A stretch of 64,000 bases of DNA from Rs1 sp036960485 (GCA_036960485.1 JBALXS010000006.1:32779-96778); one strand, 5' to 3'; counted from the first letter of the stretch, positions 52,317 to 61,748 are shown. The notes: generated by a model not told the origin, from the sequence alone. A program made the numbers and translations.

Positions 52317-55091
52317 ATGGCAACTCCTTCACTTATTCTGGTCGATGGTTCGTCCTATCTATATCGTGCTTTTTTTGCCTCACAGCAGGCCGATCTTCGA
52401 ACCAGCGAGGGGCTACCAAGTGGTGCAGTGCGTATTGTTACTTCTATGATGCGTTCTCTAGTTGGCCAATATCCAGATAGCCGTATAGCGGTGATTTTTG
52501 ACGCTAAAGGTAAAACCTTTCGCGATGATATTTACCCTGAATATAAAGCTAATCGCCCTTCAATGCCTGATGATCTTCGTGCGCAAATAGAGCCTATCCA
52601 CAATATTATTCGCGCGATGGGCTTTCCGCTAATTGCTATCGAAGGGGTAGAGGCAGACGATGTTATCGGTACTTATGCGGCGCAAGCAACGGTTGAAAAA
52701 ACCTCGCTGCTGATTTCGACCGGCGATAAAGATATGGCGCAGCTGGTGAACGAGCACGTAACTTTAATCAACACCATGAATGACACTTTGATGGATGTAG
52801 AAGGAGTTAACGAAAAGTTTGGTATTCCACCTGAGTTGATTATCGATTACTTAGCGCTAATGGGTGATAAGGTAGATAACATACCGGGTGTGCCAGGTGT
52901 TGGTGAAAAAACTGCTCTGGCTTTATTACAAGGGATCGGCAGTATTGAAAGTTTGTATCAAAACTTAGATAAAATAGCTGACTTAGGCTTTCGTGGTTCT
53001 AAAACGATGGCTAAGAAGCTTGCAGATAACAAAGAGTTTGCTGATCTATCCTATTTACTCGCCACTATTAAGCTCGATGTGGAAATGGAGTTATCCATAG
53101 GCGAATTGCAAAACAGCGCTGTGGATAAAGATGCGTTACTGCCGCTGTTTAAAAAATATGAATTTAAAAGCTGGATTGCAGAGCTAGAATCTGGCAAATC
53201 CGTTACTCCATCAACAAGTAGTCTGGTTGTCTCTGGTGCAACACTGGATGAAGCGGATGAAAACTTTCCAGCAGTGCCTGCAAACATTGATTATCAAATT
53301 ATTTATGAAAAAGAGCAGTTTAACCTTTGGCTAGCAAAACTAACTGATTCAGAGTTATTTTCTTTTGATACCGAAACTGATCGTCTTGATTATATGGAGG
53401 CGCAATTAATCGGTTTGTCTTTTAGTGTAAAAGCAGGTGAGGCAGCTTATGTACCTTTGGCGCATGATTATGTAGGTGCACCAGATCAGTTAGATAGAGA
53501 TTGGGTGCTTGGGCAGTTAAAACCATTATTAGAGAATGCTGATTTGAAAAAAGTGGGTCAGCACATGAAGTTTGATATGAATGTGTTAACGCGATATGAC
53601 ATTAGTTTGCGCGGTGTTGAGTTTGACACAATGCTTGAGTCTTACATTTTAAACTCTACTGCGACTCGCCATGATATGGATAGCCTTGCGAACAAATATT
53701 TAGGAGTGCCAACTACCAAGTTCGAAGAACTAGCAGGGAAAGGGAAAAAGCAGCTAACGTTTAATCAAATTGATGTTGAGTTAGCAGGACACTATGCTGC
53801 TGAAGATGCAGATATTACATTGCGTTTGCATCACGCTATTGGTGCTAAGTTAGCGGCTATTGCGCCATTAAATAATGTGTTTCATAGTATCGAAAAGCCA
53901 TTGATTCCAGTGTTGGCAAGAATTGAGCAAAACGGTGCTTTAGTTAACCCTACTATGTTAGCGCACCAAAGCTTAGATATTGCAAAGCGCTTAACACAGT
54001 TAGAAGTAGCTGCGCATGAAGCAGCAGGACAAGTCTTTAACTTAAGCTCTCCTAAACAGCTACAAGAAATCCTTTTTGAAAAATTAGGCCTACCGGTTAA
54101 AAAGAAAACTCCAAAAGGTGTACCCTCAACCGCAGAAGAAGTGTTGGTTGATTTAGCAGAAACGTATGAATTACCAAAATTACTATTAGAGTATCGTGGT
54201 TTAGCGAAACTTAAATCAACTTACACTGATAAACTGCCGTTGATGATTAATGGACGCACTAAGCGCATCCATACTTCTTATCATCAAGCGGTCGCGGCCA
54301 CTGGTCGTTTATCTTCTACCGATCCTAACTTACAGAATATCCCAATTCGCTCAGAGCAAGGTCGCAAAATACGCCAGGCGTTCGTGACGCCCGCGGGTTA
54401 TAAAATGGTCGCAGCGGATTACTCGCAAATCGAGCTACGCATCATGGCGCATTTATCGGGTGATGAAGGTTTGTTAAATGCTTTTAATCACGGTGATGAT
54501 GTACATAAAGTAACGGCCTCTGAAGTATTCAAAGTAGCTATAGATGAAGTGACTATCGATCAGCGTCGTAGTGCTAAAGCAATTAACTTTGGTTTGATTT
54601 ATGGTATGTCTGCTTTTGGTTTAGCTAAGCAATTAGGTATAGGGCGAGTAGAAGCGAAAGAGTATATCGAACATTATTTTGCCACATACCCAAGTGTACA
54701 AAATTATATGCAAGAAATTCGTGAGAAAGCGCGTGATCAAGGTTATGTTGAAACTGTGTTTGGTCGTCGTTTGTATTTGCCGGGTATTAAGGCTTCAAAT
54801 GCTCTGGTACGCCAAGGGGCTGAACGTACGGCCATCAATGCGCCGATGCAGGGTACTGCTGCTGATATTATCAAGCGCGCGATGCTAGCGGTTGATGCAT
54901 GGTTGGCTGAGGGTGAGTTTGACGCGAAAATGGTAATGCAAGTGCACGATGAATTAGTATTTGAAGTAGCAGAAGGGCAGGTAACTGATTTCACAGCGAA
55001 AGTGCTGCAAATTATGCAAGATGCTGCAAGTTTAGATGTTCCATTAATCGTGGAAGCTGGAGTGGGCGATAATTGGGATGAAGCGCACTAA
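52317..55091 (+). CDS. polA: DNA polymerase I
   Basis: A 924-residue enzyme of full length. N-terminal 5'-3' exonuclease (about 1-290: LILVDGSSYLYRAF, GVEADDVIGTYA, LLISTGDKDMAQLV, GDKVDNIPGVPGVGEKTA), middle 3'-5' exonuclease (about 325-515) with the acidic residues retained (FDTETDRL; AEDADITLRL), and the polymerase domain with motif A VAADYSQIELR (about 700), B RRSAKAINFGLIYG (about 748) and C VMQVHDELVFE (about 876). All three activities look intact. It is followed by the small-RNA candidate and engB, the Pseudomonas order. Confidence 0.98.
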   Translation: MATPSLILVDGSSYLYRAFFASQQADLRTSEGLPSGAVRIVTSMMRSLVGQYPDSRIAVIFDAKGKTFRDDIYPEYKANRPSMPDDLRAQIEPIHNIIRAMGFPLIAIEGVEADDVIGTYAAQATVEKTSLLISTGDKDMAQLVNEHVTLINTMNDTLMDVEGVNEKFGIPPELIIDYLALMGDKVDNIPGVPGVGEKTALALLQGIGSIESLYQNLDKIADLGFRGSKTMAKKLADNKEFADLSYLLATIKLDVEMELSIGELQNSAVDKDALLPLFKKYEFKSWIAELESGKSVTPSTSSLVVSGATLDEADENFPAVPANIDYQIIYEKEQFNLWLAKLTDSELFSFDTETDRLDYMEAQLIGLSFSVKAGEAAYVPLAHDYVGAPDQLDRDWVLGQLKPLLENADLKKVGQHMKFDMNVLTRYDISLRGVEFDTMLESYILNSTATRHDMDSLANKYLGVPTTKFEELAGKGKKQLTFNQIDVELAGHYAAEDADITLRLHHAIGAKLAAIAPLNNVFHSIEKPLIPVLARIEQNGALVNPTMLAHQSLDIAKRLTQLEVAAHEAAGQVFNLSSPKQLQEILFEKLGLPVKKKTPKGVPSTAEEVLVDLAETYELPKLLLEYRGLAKLKSTYTDKLPLMINGRTKRIHTSYHQAVAATGRLSSTDPNLQNIPIRSEQGRKIRQAFVTPAGYKMVAADYSQIELRIMAHLSGDEGLLNAFNHGDDVHKVTASEVFKVAIDEVTIDQRRSAKAINFGLIYGMSAFGLAKQLGIGRVEAKEYIEHYFATYPSVQNYMQEIREKARDQGYVETVFGRRLYLPGIKASNALVRQGAERTAINAPMQGTAADIIKRAMLAVDAWLAEGEFDAKMVMQVHDELVFEVAEGQVTDFTAKVLQIMQDAASLDVPLIVEAGVGDNWDEAH

Positions 55092-55196
55092 TGAATACCT
55101 ATCTTGGATGATCAGTGCTCATGGATGAGTATCAGTAAGATAGGCTATTGAAACTGATTGATAAAAAAATAATAACCTTATTTTGAAATTAATCGT

Positions 55197-55223
55197 GAAC
55201 TTTAAAAAAATCTCTTTGTCATA
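55197..55223 (+). promoter_or_regulatory. Sigma-E/AlgU-type promoter of the small RNA
   Basis: GAACTT (55197-55202) and TCATA (55219-55223) are 16 bases apart, matching the envelope-stress sigma factor consensus GAACTT-N16-TCTGA with two changes in the -10. Transcription would start about six bases later, at 55229-55230, which is exactly where the first hairpin of the candidate RNA begins. ErsA of Pseudomonas is driven by the same class of promoter. Confidence 0.65.
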
Positions 55224-55228
55224 ATTAT

Positions 55229-55389
55229 ACAGCTTAAGCAACTTCCCCTTTCTTGAGCTGTAATATTAAATATGCTTAAAAGCCTCAGTACAGATTTCAA
55301 ATCGAGTCTTATCCAAGTCGAGTTGAATGAGTGAAATTTATAAGCCTTATTAAAGGCTATCTAAGCCACTGTACTGGGGCATATTTTTT
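55229..55389 (+). ncRNA. Small regulatory RNA candidate, ErsA/Spot 42 locus
   Basis: About 160 bases. The 5' end folds into ACAGCTTAAG (55229-55238) paired with CTTGAGCTGT (55252-55261), presenting the loop CAACTTCCCCTTT: a single-stranded UUCCCC patch ideal for pairing with Shine-Dalgarno sequences. The 3' part has GCCTCAGTACAG (55282-55293) paired with CTGTACTGGGGC (55369-55380; one G-U pair), enclosing an internal hairpin AGCCTT/AAGGCT (55343-55358), and ends in a run of six T (55384-55389), so the long stem can act as terminator. The first hairpin, C-rich loop, sigma-E-type promoter and polA/engB flanks together resemble Pseudomonas ErsA. It has no reading frame or ribosome binding site. 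Confidence 0.75.
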
Positions 55390-55438
55390 CTAGTCAATGT
55401 TCTTCTTAGTACCTTCAATGACTTCACAACTCTCTTAG

Positions 55439-56074
55439 CTATTCTTCTATATCACCTTCAACGGTTAACCAAGTATCTAGCTGACTCTTTAATTCATCAA
55501 CGCCTGCGAACTTTAGTGCTGAAAATGTTTGCAATGTTACTTTATCGCCAAGTTCTGCACGTAATAATTTTGTCAGTGTAAGAAGAGTTGATTGGGCTGG
55601 GCCTCTTTTAAGCTTGTCAGATTTAGTTAACAGTACATGCAGCGGTACTTGAGTAGATTTACACCAGTCAACCATCATGAGGTCAAACTCTTTCATTGGA
55701 TGGCGAATGTCCATTACTAATACTACGCCTTTTAAGCTGTGACGCTGCTGCAAATACTGATCTAAATGTTTCTGCCAATGCTCTTTCATGGCGATAGGGA
55801 CTTTTGCATAGCCATAACCTGGTAGATCGACAAGCCTAGTGTTTTCAACATTTAGATCAAAGAAGTTGATTAACTGCGTGCGCCCTGGTGTTTTTGAGGT
55901 GCGAGCTAGCTTCTTGTTGTTAGTTAGAGTGTTTATTGCGCTGGACTTGCCGGCATTAGATCGCCCGGCAAAAGCAACTTCGGCACCTGAGTCATCAGGG
56001 CATTGATTTAGCTTACTAGCACTGACTAAAAACTTAGCGGTGTTGTAAAAGATTTTATTTTCTTGATTACTCAT
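55439..56074 (-). CDS. engB: Ribosome biogenesis GTP-binding protein EngB/YsxC
   Basis: A 211-residue TRAFAC GTPase for 50S subunit assembly. G1 is GRSNAGKSSAIN (about 36), G2 around TSKTPGRTQLINFF, G3 DLPGYGYAK (about 79), G4 LTKSDKL (about 147) and G5 near FSALKFAG. Full length. Its stop lies 50 bases past the small-RNA end, converging with it. Its promoter faces the cytochrome c4 gene. Confidence 0.96.
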   Translation of the reverse strand: MSNQENKIFYNTAKFLVSASKLNQCPDDSGAEVAFAGRSNAGKSSAINTLTNNKKLARTSKTPGRTQLINFFDLNVENTRLVDLPGYGYAKVPIAMKEHWQKHLDQYLQQRHSLKGVVLVMDIRHPMKEFDLMMVDWCKSTQVPLHVLLTKSDKLKRGPAQSTLLTLTKLLRAELGDKVTLQTFSALKFAGVDELKSQLDTWLTVEGDIEE

Positions 56075-56269
56075 TAAATTTCTTTCCCAAAATTGACATA
56101 AACGACATTATTCGTTCCAGCTTGCAGAAATATTGTTGTATACTGCACAAAAATAACCTTGTGGTACGTAGGTTTACTGCAAGGATAATAATAGTTGGCC
56201 CTAATTGTACTAGTTTGCGTAGTTAAGGGTACAAAAATCGTGTATTTAATATGAGAGTATCAGTTAATT

Positions 56270-56872
56270 ATGAATAAATTTCTAATTGGCTTGGTGTTGA
56301 GCCTAACAGCATCAACTTTTGCTTATGCAGCGGGCGACGCAGCGGCGGGCAAAGAAAAATCAATAGCGTGTGGCGCCTGTCATGGAGCTGATGGTAATAG
56401 TACTATTGGAACCTTTCCGAAATTAGCTGGGCAGAACGCAGTTTATTTGATAAAACAAATGAAAGCGATTAAGTCAGGAGAGCGATCAGTGCCTGAAATG
56501 GCAGGTCAGCTGGATGCTAAGAATGAACAAGATATAGAAGATTTGGCTGTTTTTTACGCTGGCAAAAAAATCATTGGCGGCAAAACAGCAGCAGATCAGT
56601 TAGAGCTAGGAAGAAAAATCTATCGCTCTGGAATTGCTACTAAACAAGTAGCAGCTTGTATTGCTTGTCATGGTGCTAAAGGACAAGGTTTAGCAACTGC
56701 TGGATTTCCCGCGTTAAATGGTCAACATGCAGCATACACTGAAAAGCAATTGATGAGTTTCAGAACAGCGGTTCGTAGTAATGATCCAAATCAAATGATG
56801 CGCGATATTGCTGCACGTTTAAGTGATGTAGAAATAAAAGCAGTTTCTAATTACATCCAAGGTCTTTATTAA
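56270..56872 (+). CDS. Di-heme cytochrome c4
   Basis: A 200-residue periplasmic protein. Signal peptide MNKFLIGLVLSLTASTFAYA (cleavage AYA|AGD). Two heme c sites: CGACHG (about 35-40) and CIACHG (about 127-132), each with a distal Met downstream (about 81 and 179). It transfers electrons to cbb3-type oxidases in many gammaproteobacteria. It is followed by a clear intrinsic terminator and then by dsbA, as in Pseudomonas. Confidence 0.93.
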   Translation: MNKFLIGLVLSLTASTFAYAAGDAAAGKEKSIACGACHGADGNSTIGTFPKLAGQNAVYLIKQMKAIKSGERSVPEMAGQLDAKNEQDIEDLAVFYAGKKIIGGKTAADQLELGRKIYRSGIATKQVAACIACHGAKGQGLATAGFPALNGQHAAYTEKQLMSFRTAVRSNDPNQMMRDIAARLSDVEIKAVSNYIQGLY

Positions 56873-56897
56873 GCGTTGAATATTGACGTGTGAATGT

Positions 56898-56930
56898 AAA
56901 AAAAAGGTAGCATTAGCTACCTTTTTTTTG
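56898..56930 (+). terminator. Intrinsic terminator after cytochrome c4 gene
   Basis: A hairpin GGTAGC-ATTA-GCTACC flanked by A8 on the left and T8 on the right, 26 bases after the stop. The flanking A/T runs extend the stem and give a strong U tail. Confidence 0.9.
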
Positions 56931-57079
56931 TTTGACGTAAATTAGGATTAACAATAAAGAACGCTTTAATTCGATGTCGCCTCAAATAACAGATTTACGT
57001 TGTTATCTGCTTTCTCAAGAGAACTTTTGTTATTATATTGGGTCTGATTTGAGTGATTAAAAAACCATAGGGAATTCGA

Positions 57080-57925
57080 ATGATCTATAGAAAAATAGTA
57101 GCAACTGTCTTTGCAATGGCAATATCAGGGGTAACGCTAGCAGCAGATTTTAAAGCTGGTGAAGATTACATATTAACTGGAGCTGTAGGCAGCAAATCTG
57201 AAAAAGTCCAAGTAACTGAGTTTTTCGGTTACTGGTGCCCGCACTGTAATAATTTTGAGCCAATTTTAGAAAAGTGGGTTGAAGATAATACTGTTAAAGT
57301 GGATTTCTCTCGAGTACCTGTCGCTTTTAGCACTAATGGGCCAAACCAAACCTTAGCGCAAAAAGCTTATTATATCGGCAAACAGCAAAAGGCAGAAAAA
57401 GCAGTAGATTCTGCAATGTTTGATTTCTATCATAAGTATGGACGTCTAGCAGGGTCTTTTAAAAATCTCGATAAAATCAAGAATGACCCACTCGCTTGTA
57501 ATAATGAAGTAAACAAACTGGTTGATCGAGCAGAAAAACAGAGCGCAAATGCTAATCGCCCTTTTGATGTAGCAGCAGCAACTATTTATCTAACAGAAAA
57601 TGTATGCGAAACTGACGCTCGTGGTTGGGAATTATTAAAATTAGGGCAAAAAGCCCGCGGCGGTATTCGCAACGAAGGCGTTCTTGAAGATATAATCAAA
57701 ATTGCGGGTGTTGATACAAATAATTTTGATAAGCGCTTGAGCTCTTTTTCTATGAAGTCAGCACTTAAAACAGCGGCTAGTAAAACAGAAACAATGGGTA
57801 TTGAGAGCGTTCCTTCTATTGTTGTGAACGACAAATATCGCGTTACGTCTTCAAAAGGCTTTGAGCACATGCTAGAAGTAGTTGAGTATTTGGTTGAAAA
57901 GGAGAGTGATAGCAGCAAAAAGTAA
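57080..57925 (+). CDS. dsbA: Thiol:disulfide interchange protein DsbA with inserted helical segment
   Basis: A 281-residue periplasmic oxidase that introduces disulfides into secreted proteins. Signal peptide to about residue 21 (TLA|ADF). The catalytic CPHC is at 53-56 in EFFGYWCPHCNNFEP and the cis-Pro is P245 in IESVPSIVV. E. coli DsbA is about 208 residues; here the helical domain is enlarged by some 70 residues (about 121-197), with two extra Cys (140, 176) that could form a structural disulfide. The C-terminal thioredoxin part is normal. Position after cytochrome c4 and before the GGDEF gene matches Pseudomonas. A short ribosome binding site GGGAA precedes the ATG. Confidence 0.9.
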   Translation: MIYRKIVATVFAMAISGVTLAADFKAGEDYILTGAVGSKSEKVQVTEFFGYWCPHCNNFEPILEKWVEDNTVKVDFSRVPVAFSTNGPNQTLAQKAYYIGKQQKAEKAVDSAMFDFYHKYGRLAGSFKNLDKIKNDPLACNNEVNKLVDRAEKQSANANRPFDVAAATIYLTENVCETDARGWELLKLGQKARGGIRNEGVLEDIIKIAGVDTNNFDKRLSSFSMKSALKTAASKTETMGIESVPSIVVNDKYRVTSSKGFEHMLEVVEYLVEKESDSSKK

Positions 57926-57935
57926 TGCTAACGTT

Positions 57936-57972
57936 AAGGTAAGTGAGTTATGATAGCTTGCTTACTTACCTT
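57936..57972 (+). terminator. Terminator-like hairpin after dsbA
   Basis: AAGGTAAGTGAG (57936-57947) pairs with CTTACTTACCTT (57961-57972) in 11 of 12 positions, ten bases past the dsbA stop. CTTATTTC follows, a weak T run. Confidence 0.5.
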
Positions 57973-58107
57973 CTTATTTCAGTAAAATTAACCCGGCGAT
58001 ATTCTACTATATAGTTTAATTTTTTTGCATAAGTAATGGTGTAGTGTTTTAAATATGAGTTTCATATTAAATTTTAATAAAGCACATTCTATACAAGAGA
58101 AAAAAAT

Positions 58108-59568
58108 ATGACAGAGGGGATAGGGGAATCTTTTTTTGGCTTACTACGTGTTATAAGCAAAGGTTTAGAGGGGCATAGTGCGTCTTTAGACAAAAACCTA
58201 AGTGAGCTTAGAAAGCATATGATGAATTCGTCAGAGTTTATTGACGACGAATTAATCTTAGATATCGAACAAGATATTCGTATTTTACATTTAGAGCGCC
58301 AAGAGAATAATCAAGATTTTCTAGATATAGGGGCTTCTTGGCAAAGAAGCCTAAATAAACCTACTCTCCCTTCTGAGCAAAAGCAGCAGCTACTTAACGT
58401 TGAAAGTGAGTTTCGTGACGCTCATAGTAACCTGTATCAAATCCCTGCTAAATTTCGCATATTGTTAAATATCCAGCTTGCAGCAGACAAAATAGCATCT
58501 GCTGGAGGGGATAGTAATAGCAATTTCACTATCCCAATGAAAAAAATCGCTGACGGGATGATTCTGTTACTCGAGCAAATAACTCCTTCCAAAAAACTAT
58601 CTACTTTGTACAAAAAACTTATTAAAGATCTTGAACTAGGTTTAGAGATTGAAACTCTTCCAAGTGTAATTGATGAAATTACAAAATTTATAGAATCAGC
58701 GTTAGCAGTTAGAGGCGATGATTTTAGTAACTATCTTCAAGGCTTAAATAAGCAGCTTTGTGAAGTACAAGATTTTATTCAAAAAACTCAAGGAATTGAA
58801 AGCGAAAGCGCCAAAGTACGTGCTGTCGCAGATGGAAAAGTGCGTGAAAGTATTAGTAATATTCGAGAAGTTGTACAAGATACAACTGAAATAGAAGAGT
58901 TACAGCAATTACTGTCTGTTCAATTAAACCATATCATTGGTGCGATGGATGCACTGCAAAACGAAGAGTATAATCGCGATAGTAGCTTGCTATCTAACTA
59001 TACTGCCCTCAAACAGAGGGTCTCGGTTATGGAAAAAGAAGCTGATAAAGTGCAAGATTACATAGAAGAAGAGCGCAAGCAAGCACGTTTGGATGCGTTA
59101 ACGCGCTTGCCAAACCGTACTGCTTATAATGAAATAATGGCGTTTCAAATAGAAAACTTTAATCGTTACGAGCAGCCTTTGTCTCTGGTTATTTGTGACT
59201 TAGATCACTTTAAAATAGTGAATGATACGTATGGTCATTTAGCGGGCGATAAAGTCTTAAGTTTAGTTTCAAAAATACTGTGTAAAGGAACACGTTCATC
59301 GGATTTTGTAACACGTTACGGAGGCGAGGAGTTTGCTATAATTGTCCCTTCGACTAAAGCAGAGCAAGCAGCTAAAGCAATGGATAAAATCCGTAGATTG
59401 ATTTGCAAAAGCCCGTTTAACTATCATGGTGACCCGATCTCTATATCAATGTCGTTTGGTGTGTGTGAAGCAAGACCAGGTGATAGCATCGATAGCTTGT
59501 TTTCTCGCGCAGATACCGCTTTATATAAAGCTAAAGCGAATGGTCGTAATGCTGTATATATTGGTTGA
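58108..59568 (+). CDS. Diguanylate cyclase (GGDEF), DgcH-like position
   Basis: A 486-residue protein. The first 310 residues are soluble and mostly helical with coiled-coil character and no known sensor; the last 170 form a GGDEF domain (ARLDALTRLPNRTAYNE, then RYGGEEFAIIVPS). The signature is GGEEF, an active variant. RSSD stands five residues before it, the allosteric I-site, so product inhibition by c-di-GMP is expected. It lies after dsbA as dgcH does in Pseudomonas. There is no EAL domain, signal peptide or membrane segment. Confidence 0.92.
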   Translation: MTEGIGESFFGLLRVISKGLEGHSASLDKNLSELRKHMMNSSEFIDDELILDIEQDIRILHLERQENNQDFLDIGASWQRSLNKPTLPSEQKQQLLNVESEFRDAHSNLYQIPAKFRILLNIQLAADKIASAGGDSNSNFTIPMKKIADGMILLLEQITPSKKLSTLYKKLIKDLELGLEIETLPSVIDEITKFIESALAVRGDDFSNYLQGLNKQLCEVQDFIQKTQGIESESAKVRAVADGKVRESISNIREVVQDTTEIEELQQLLSVQLNHIIGAMDALQNEEYNRDSSLLSNYTALKQRVSVMEKEADKVQDYIEEERKQARLDALTRLPNRTAYNEIMAFQIENFNRYEQPLSLVICDLDHFKIVNDTYGHLAGDKVLSLVSKILCKGTRSSDFVTRYGGEEFAIIVPSTKAEQAAKAMDKIRRLICKSPFNYHGDPISISMSFGVCEARPGDSIDSLFSRADTALYKAKANGRNAVYIG

Positions 59569-59654
59569 ATTAATAATAGCTTTGCCAGTCGTCCTCCGCT
59601 AAGCTGCGGCTTAGTCAATTTTATGTTATTAGCAATCAACAAGGTATCACAGTA

Positions 59655-61283
59655 GTGCAACGTATTTTCAGAAGCCTTAAAATAGGTTTTATTTTAATCC
59701 GCTATCGTCTCGATACTTTTTTTGATGACTTACCTCTACCGTGGTATTTAAAAGCTATATTCTATTTATTGCCATGGCGTTATATCGTTCCAGCAAAAGA
59801 AGCACGGGGAGTAAGATTAAGATTAGCGTTGGAGAGTTTGGGGCCCGTTTTTGTAAAATTCGGTCAAATGCTATCAACTCGACGCGATTTACTGCCTATA
59901 GATGTTGCTGACCAGTTGAAATTCTTGCAAGACCGAGTGCCTGCATTTGCAAATGAAGAAGCTGTTGCTTTAATCGAAAAAGCTTTGGGTAAGCCGTTAG
60001 CAGAACTGTTTGCAGAATATGATAAAGAACCACTAGCTTCAGCGTCAGTAGCACAAGTTCATAGCGCTGTATTATTTAGTGGTGAAAAAGCTGTCGTAAA
60101 GGTGATACGTCCAGGCATTGAAAAAACCATAAAAAAAGATGTAGCGCTGTTGTTCACTTTAGCCCGTATTTTAGAAAAAGTATGGGCTGAAGGTAAGAGG
60201 CTGCATTTAGTTGAGGTGGTTGCTGAGTATGAATTGAGCCTAGCGGATGAACTTGATCTTAGAAAAGAAGCCGCGAACGCTTCACAATTGCGTAGGAATT
60301 TTGAGCAGTCAGATATTTTATATATCCCTGAGATATACTGGGACTACACTCGTCAGAATGTATTAGTGATGGAGCGTATCGCGGGTATTCCAGTTGCTGA
60401 CATAGAACAGCTGAATGCACAAAATGTTGACATGAAATTACTGGCGGAAAGAGGAGTAGAGATATTTTTTACTCAAGTCTTTCGCGATAGTTTTTTTCAT
60501 GCAGATATGCATCCTGGCAATATCTTTGTAGCTCATAACAGTGGAGATGATCCGCAATATATCGCGGTAGACTTTGGAATAGTAGGTTCTTTAACGCTTG
60601 AGGATCAAAGCTATCTAGCGCGCAATTTACTGGCCTTTTTCACCAGAGATTATCGACAGGTAGCGCAGTTGCATATAGATTCTGGTTGGGTGCCAGCTGG
60701 TACTAATGTGACAGCATTTGAAACGGCAATACGTAGCGTTTGTGAGCCCATATTTGAAAAGCCGTTAAAAGATATATCATTTGGTCAGGTGTTATTGGGC
60801 TTGTTTCAAACAGCTAGACGTTTCAACATGGAAGTTCAGCCTCAGCTGGTGTTGTTACAAAAAACCCTTTTAAACATAGAGGGGCTAGGAAGGCAGCTTT
60901 ATCCAGAGCTCGATCTTTGGCAAACAGGCCAGCCGTATTTAGAGGCATGGATGAAAGAAAGAGCCGGCCCTAAAGCTGTTATGAAAACGATTATGCAGCA
61001 AGCGCCTGATTGGATTGAGAAACTACCGTTGTTGCCGCAGTTAGCATTTGATGCGCTTCAACAAAGTAAGCAGCAAAATGTACTTGCTCAGCAGCTAATA
61101 GAACAAGCAAGGATAAGAGCTGAGCAGCAAAAAAGTAAAGATCGTAAGAAAGGTATATTAGTTGCTGTGATTTTGTGTGCTGGGTTATGGTTCGGATATG
61201 AGCCTGCAAGATTAATTATGGAGCAAATTGAATGGCAAGGCTGGATGTTACTAGGCTTAGCGCTATATGTTATCGTACGTTGA
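59655..61283 (+). CDS. ubiB: Ubiquinone biosynthesis regulatory kinase-like protein UbiB
   Basis: A 542-residue ABC1/ADCK-type atypical kinase needed for coenzyme Q synthesis. It holds the family's KxGQ element (FVKFGQMLSTRRDLLP, about 69), the Ala-rich loop ASASVAQVHSA (about 129), the Lys in KAVVKVIRPG, the catalytic HADMHPGN (about 282) and the metal DFG in VDFGIVG. Two hydrophobic helices close the C-terminus and anchor it to the inner membrane. The start is GTG 59655 (MQRIFRSLKIG); no ATG fits. A small hairpin CTAAGC-TGCG-GCTTAG at 59599-59614 lies just before it, probably marking the end of the previous transcript. hisI follows by 69 bases. Confidence 0.94.
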   Translation: MQRIFRSLKIGFILIRYRLDTFFDDLPLPWYLKAIFYLLPWRYIVPAKEARGVRLRLALESLGPVFVKFGQMLSTRRDLLPIDVADQLKFLQDRVPAFANEEAVALIEKALGKPLAELFAEYDKEPLASASVAQVHSAVLFSGEKAVVKVIRPGIEKTIKKDVALLFTLARILEKVWAEGKRLHLVEVVAEYELSLADELDLRKEAANASQLRRNFEQSDILYIPEIYWDYTRQNVLVMERIAGIPVADIEQLNAQNVDMKLLAERGVEIFFTQVFRDSFFHADMHPGNIFVAHNSGDDPQYIAVDFGIVGSLTLEDQSYLARNLLAFFTRDYRQVAQLHIDSGWVPAGTNVTAFETAIRSVCEPIFEKPLKDISFGQVLLGLFQTARRFNMEVQPQLVLLQKTLLNIEGLGRQLYPELDLWQTGQPYLEAWMKERAGPKAVMKTIMQQAPDWIEKLPLLPQLAFDALQQSKQQNVLAQQLIEQARIRAEQQKSKDRKKGILVAVILCAGLWFGYEPARLIMEQIEWQGWMLLGLALYVIVR

Positions 61284-61352
61284 TCAGTATGCATTGAAAA
61301 ATAACGAAAAACCCTTACATATACACAAGATAGATCTAATAAAGAGAGATAT

Positions 61353-61742
61353 ATGACTGAGCAGTGGTTAGAAGGGCTAAAGTGGGATAACCAAGGATTG
61401 ATGCCAGCAATTGCCCAAGATCATGAAACGGGAAAGGTTTTAATGGTTGCTTGGATGAGCAAAGAATCGTTGGCTTTAACTGTTTTAGAGCAGCGCGCAG
61501 TTTACTGGTCAAGATCTAGATCAAAACTTTGGCGAAAAGGTGAAGAATCAGGACACATTCAGAAGCTACATGAGTTAAGGTTAGATTGTGACAAGGATGT
61601 GCTGCTGATGTCGGTAGAGCAAATCGGTGGAATAGCTTGTCACACTGGTCGTGAAAGCTGTTTTTATTCGGTATTTAAAGATGGGCAATGGCAAATAGAT
61701 GCCGAAGTGATTAAAAGCCCTGCAGTAATATATGAAAAGTAG
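61353..61742 (+). CDS. hisI: Phosphoribosyl-AMP cyclohydrolase
   Basis: A 129-residue monofunctional HisI, third step of histidine synthesis. Marks: WDNQGLMPAIAQD, VAWMSKESL, YWSRSRSKLWRKGEESGH, and the zinc Cys set with Asp ligands in RLDCDKDVLLMSVEQ and IACHTGRESCF. In enteric bacteria HisI and HisE are fused; here they are separate genes, seven bases apart, as in Pseudomonas. AAGAGAG precedes the ATG. Confidence 0.96.
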   Translation: MTEQWLEGLKWDNQGLMPAIAQDHETGKVLMVAWMSKESLALTVLEQRAVYWSRSRSKLWRKGEESGHIQKLHELRLDCDKDVLLMSVEQIGGIACHTGRESCFYSVFKDGQWQIDAEVIKSPAVIYEK

Positions 61743-61748
61743 GTGAGC

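Larger units (their letters stand above)
55092..55438. other. polA-engB intergenic region (small RNA locus)
   Basis: This 347-base interval carries no open reading frame of note but holds the small-RNA candidate and its promoter. In E. coli and Vibrio the same gap holds Spot 42, in Pseudomonas ErsA. The rest (55092-55180 and 55390-55438) shows nothing. Confidence 0.7.
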
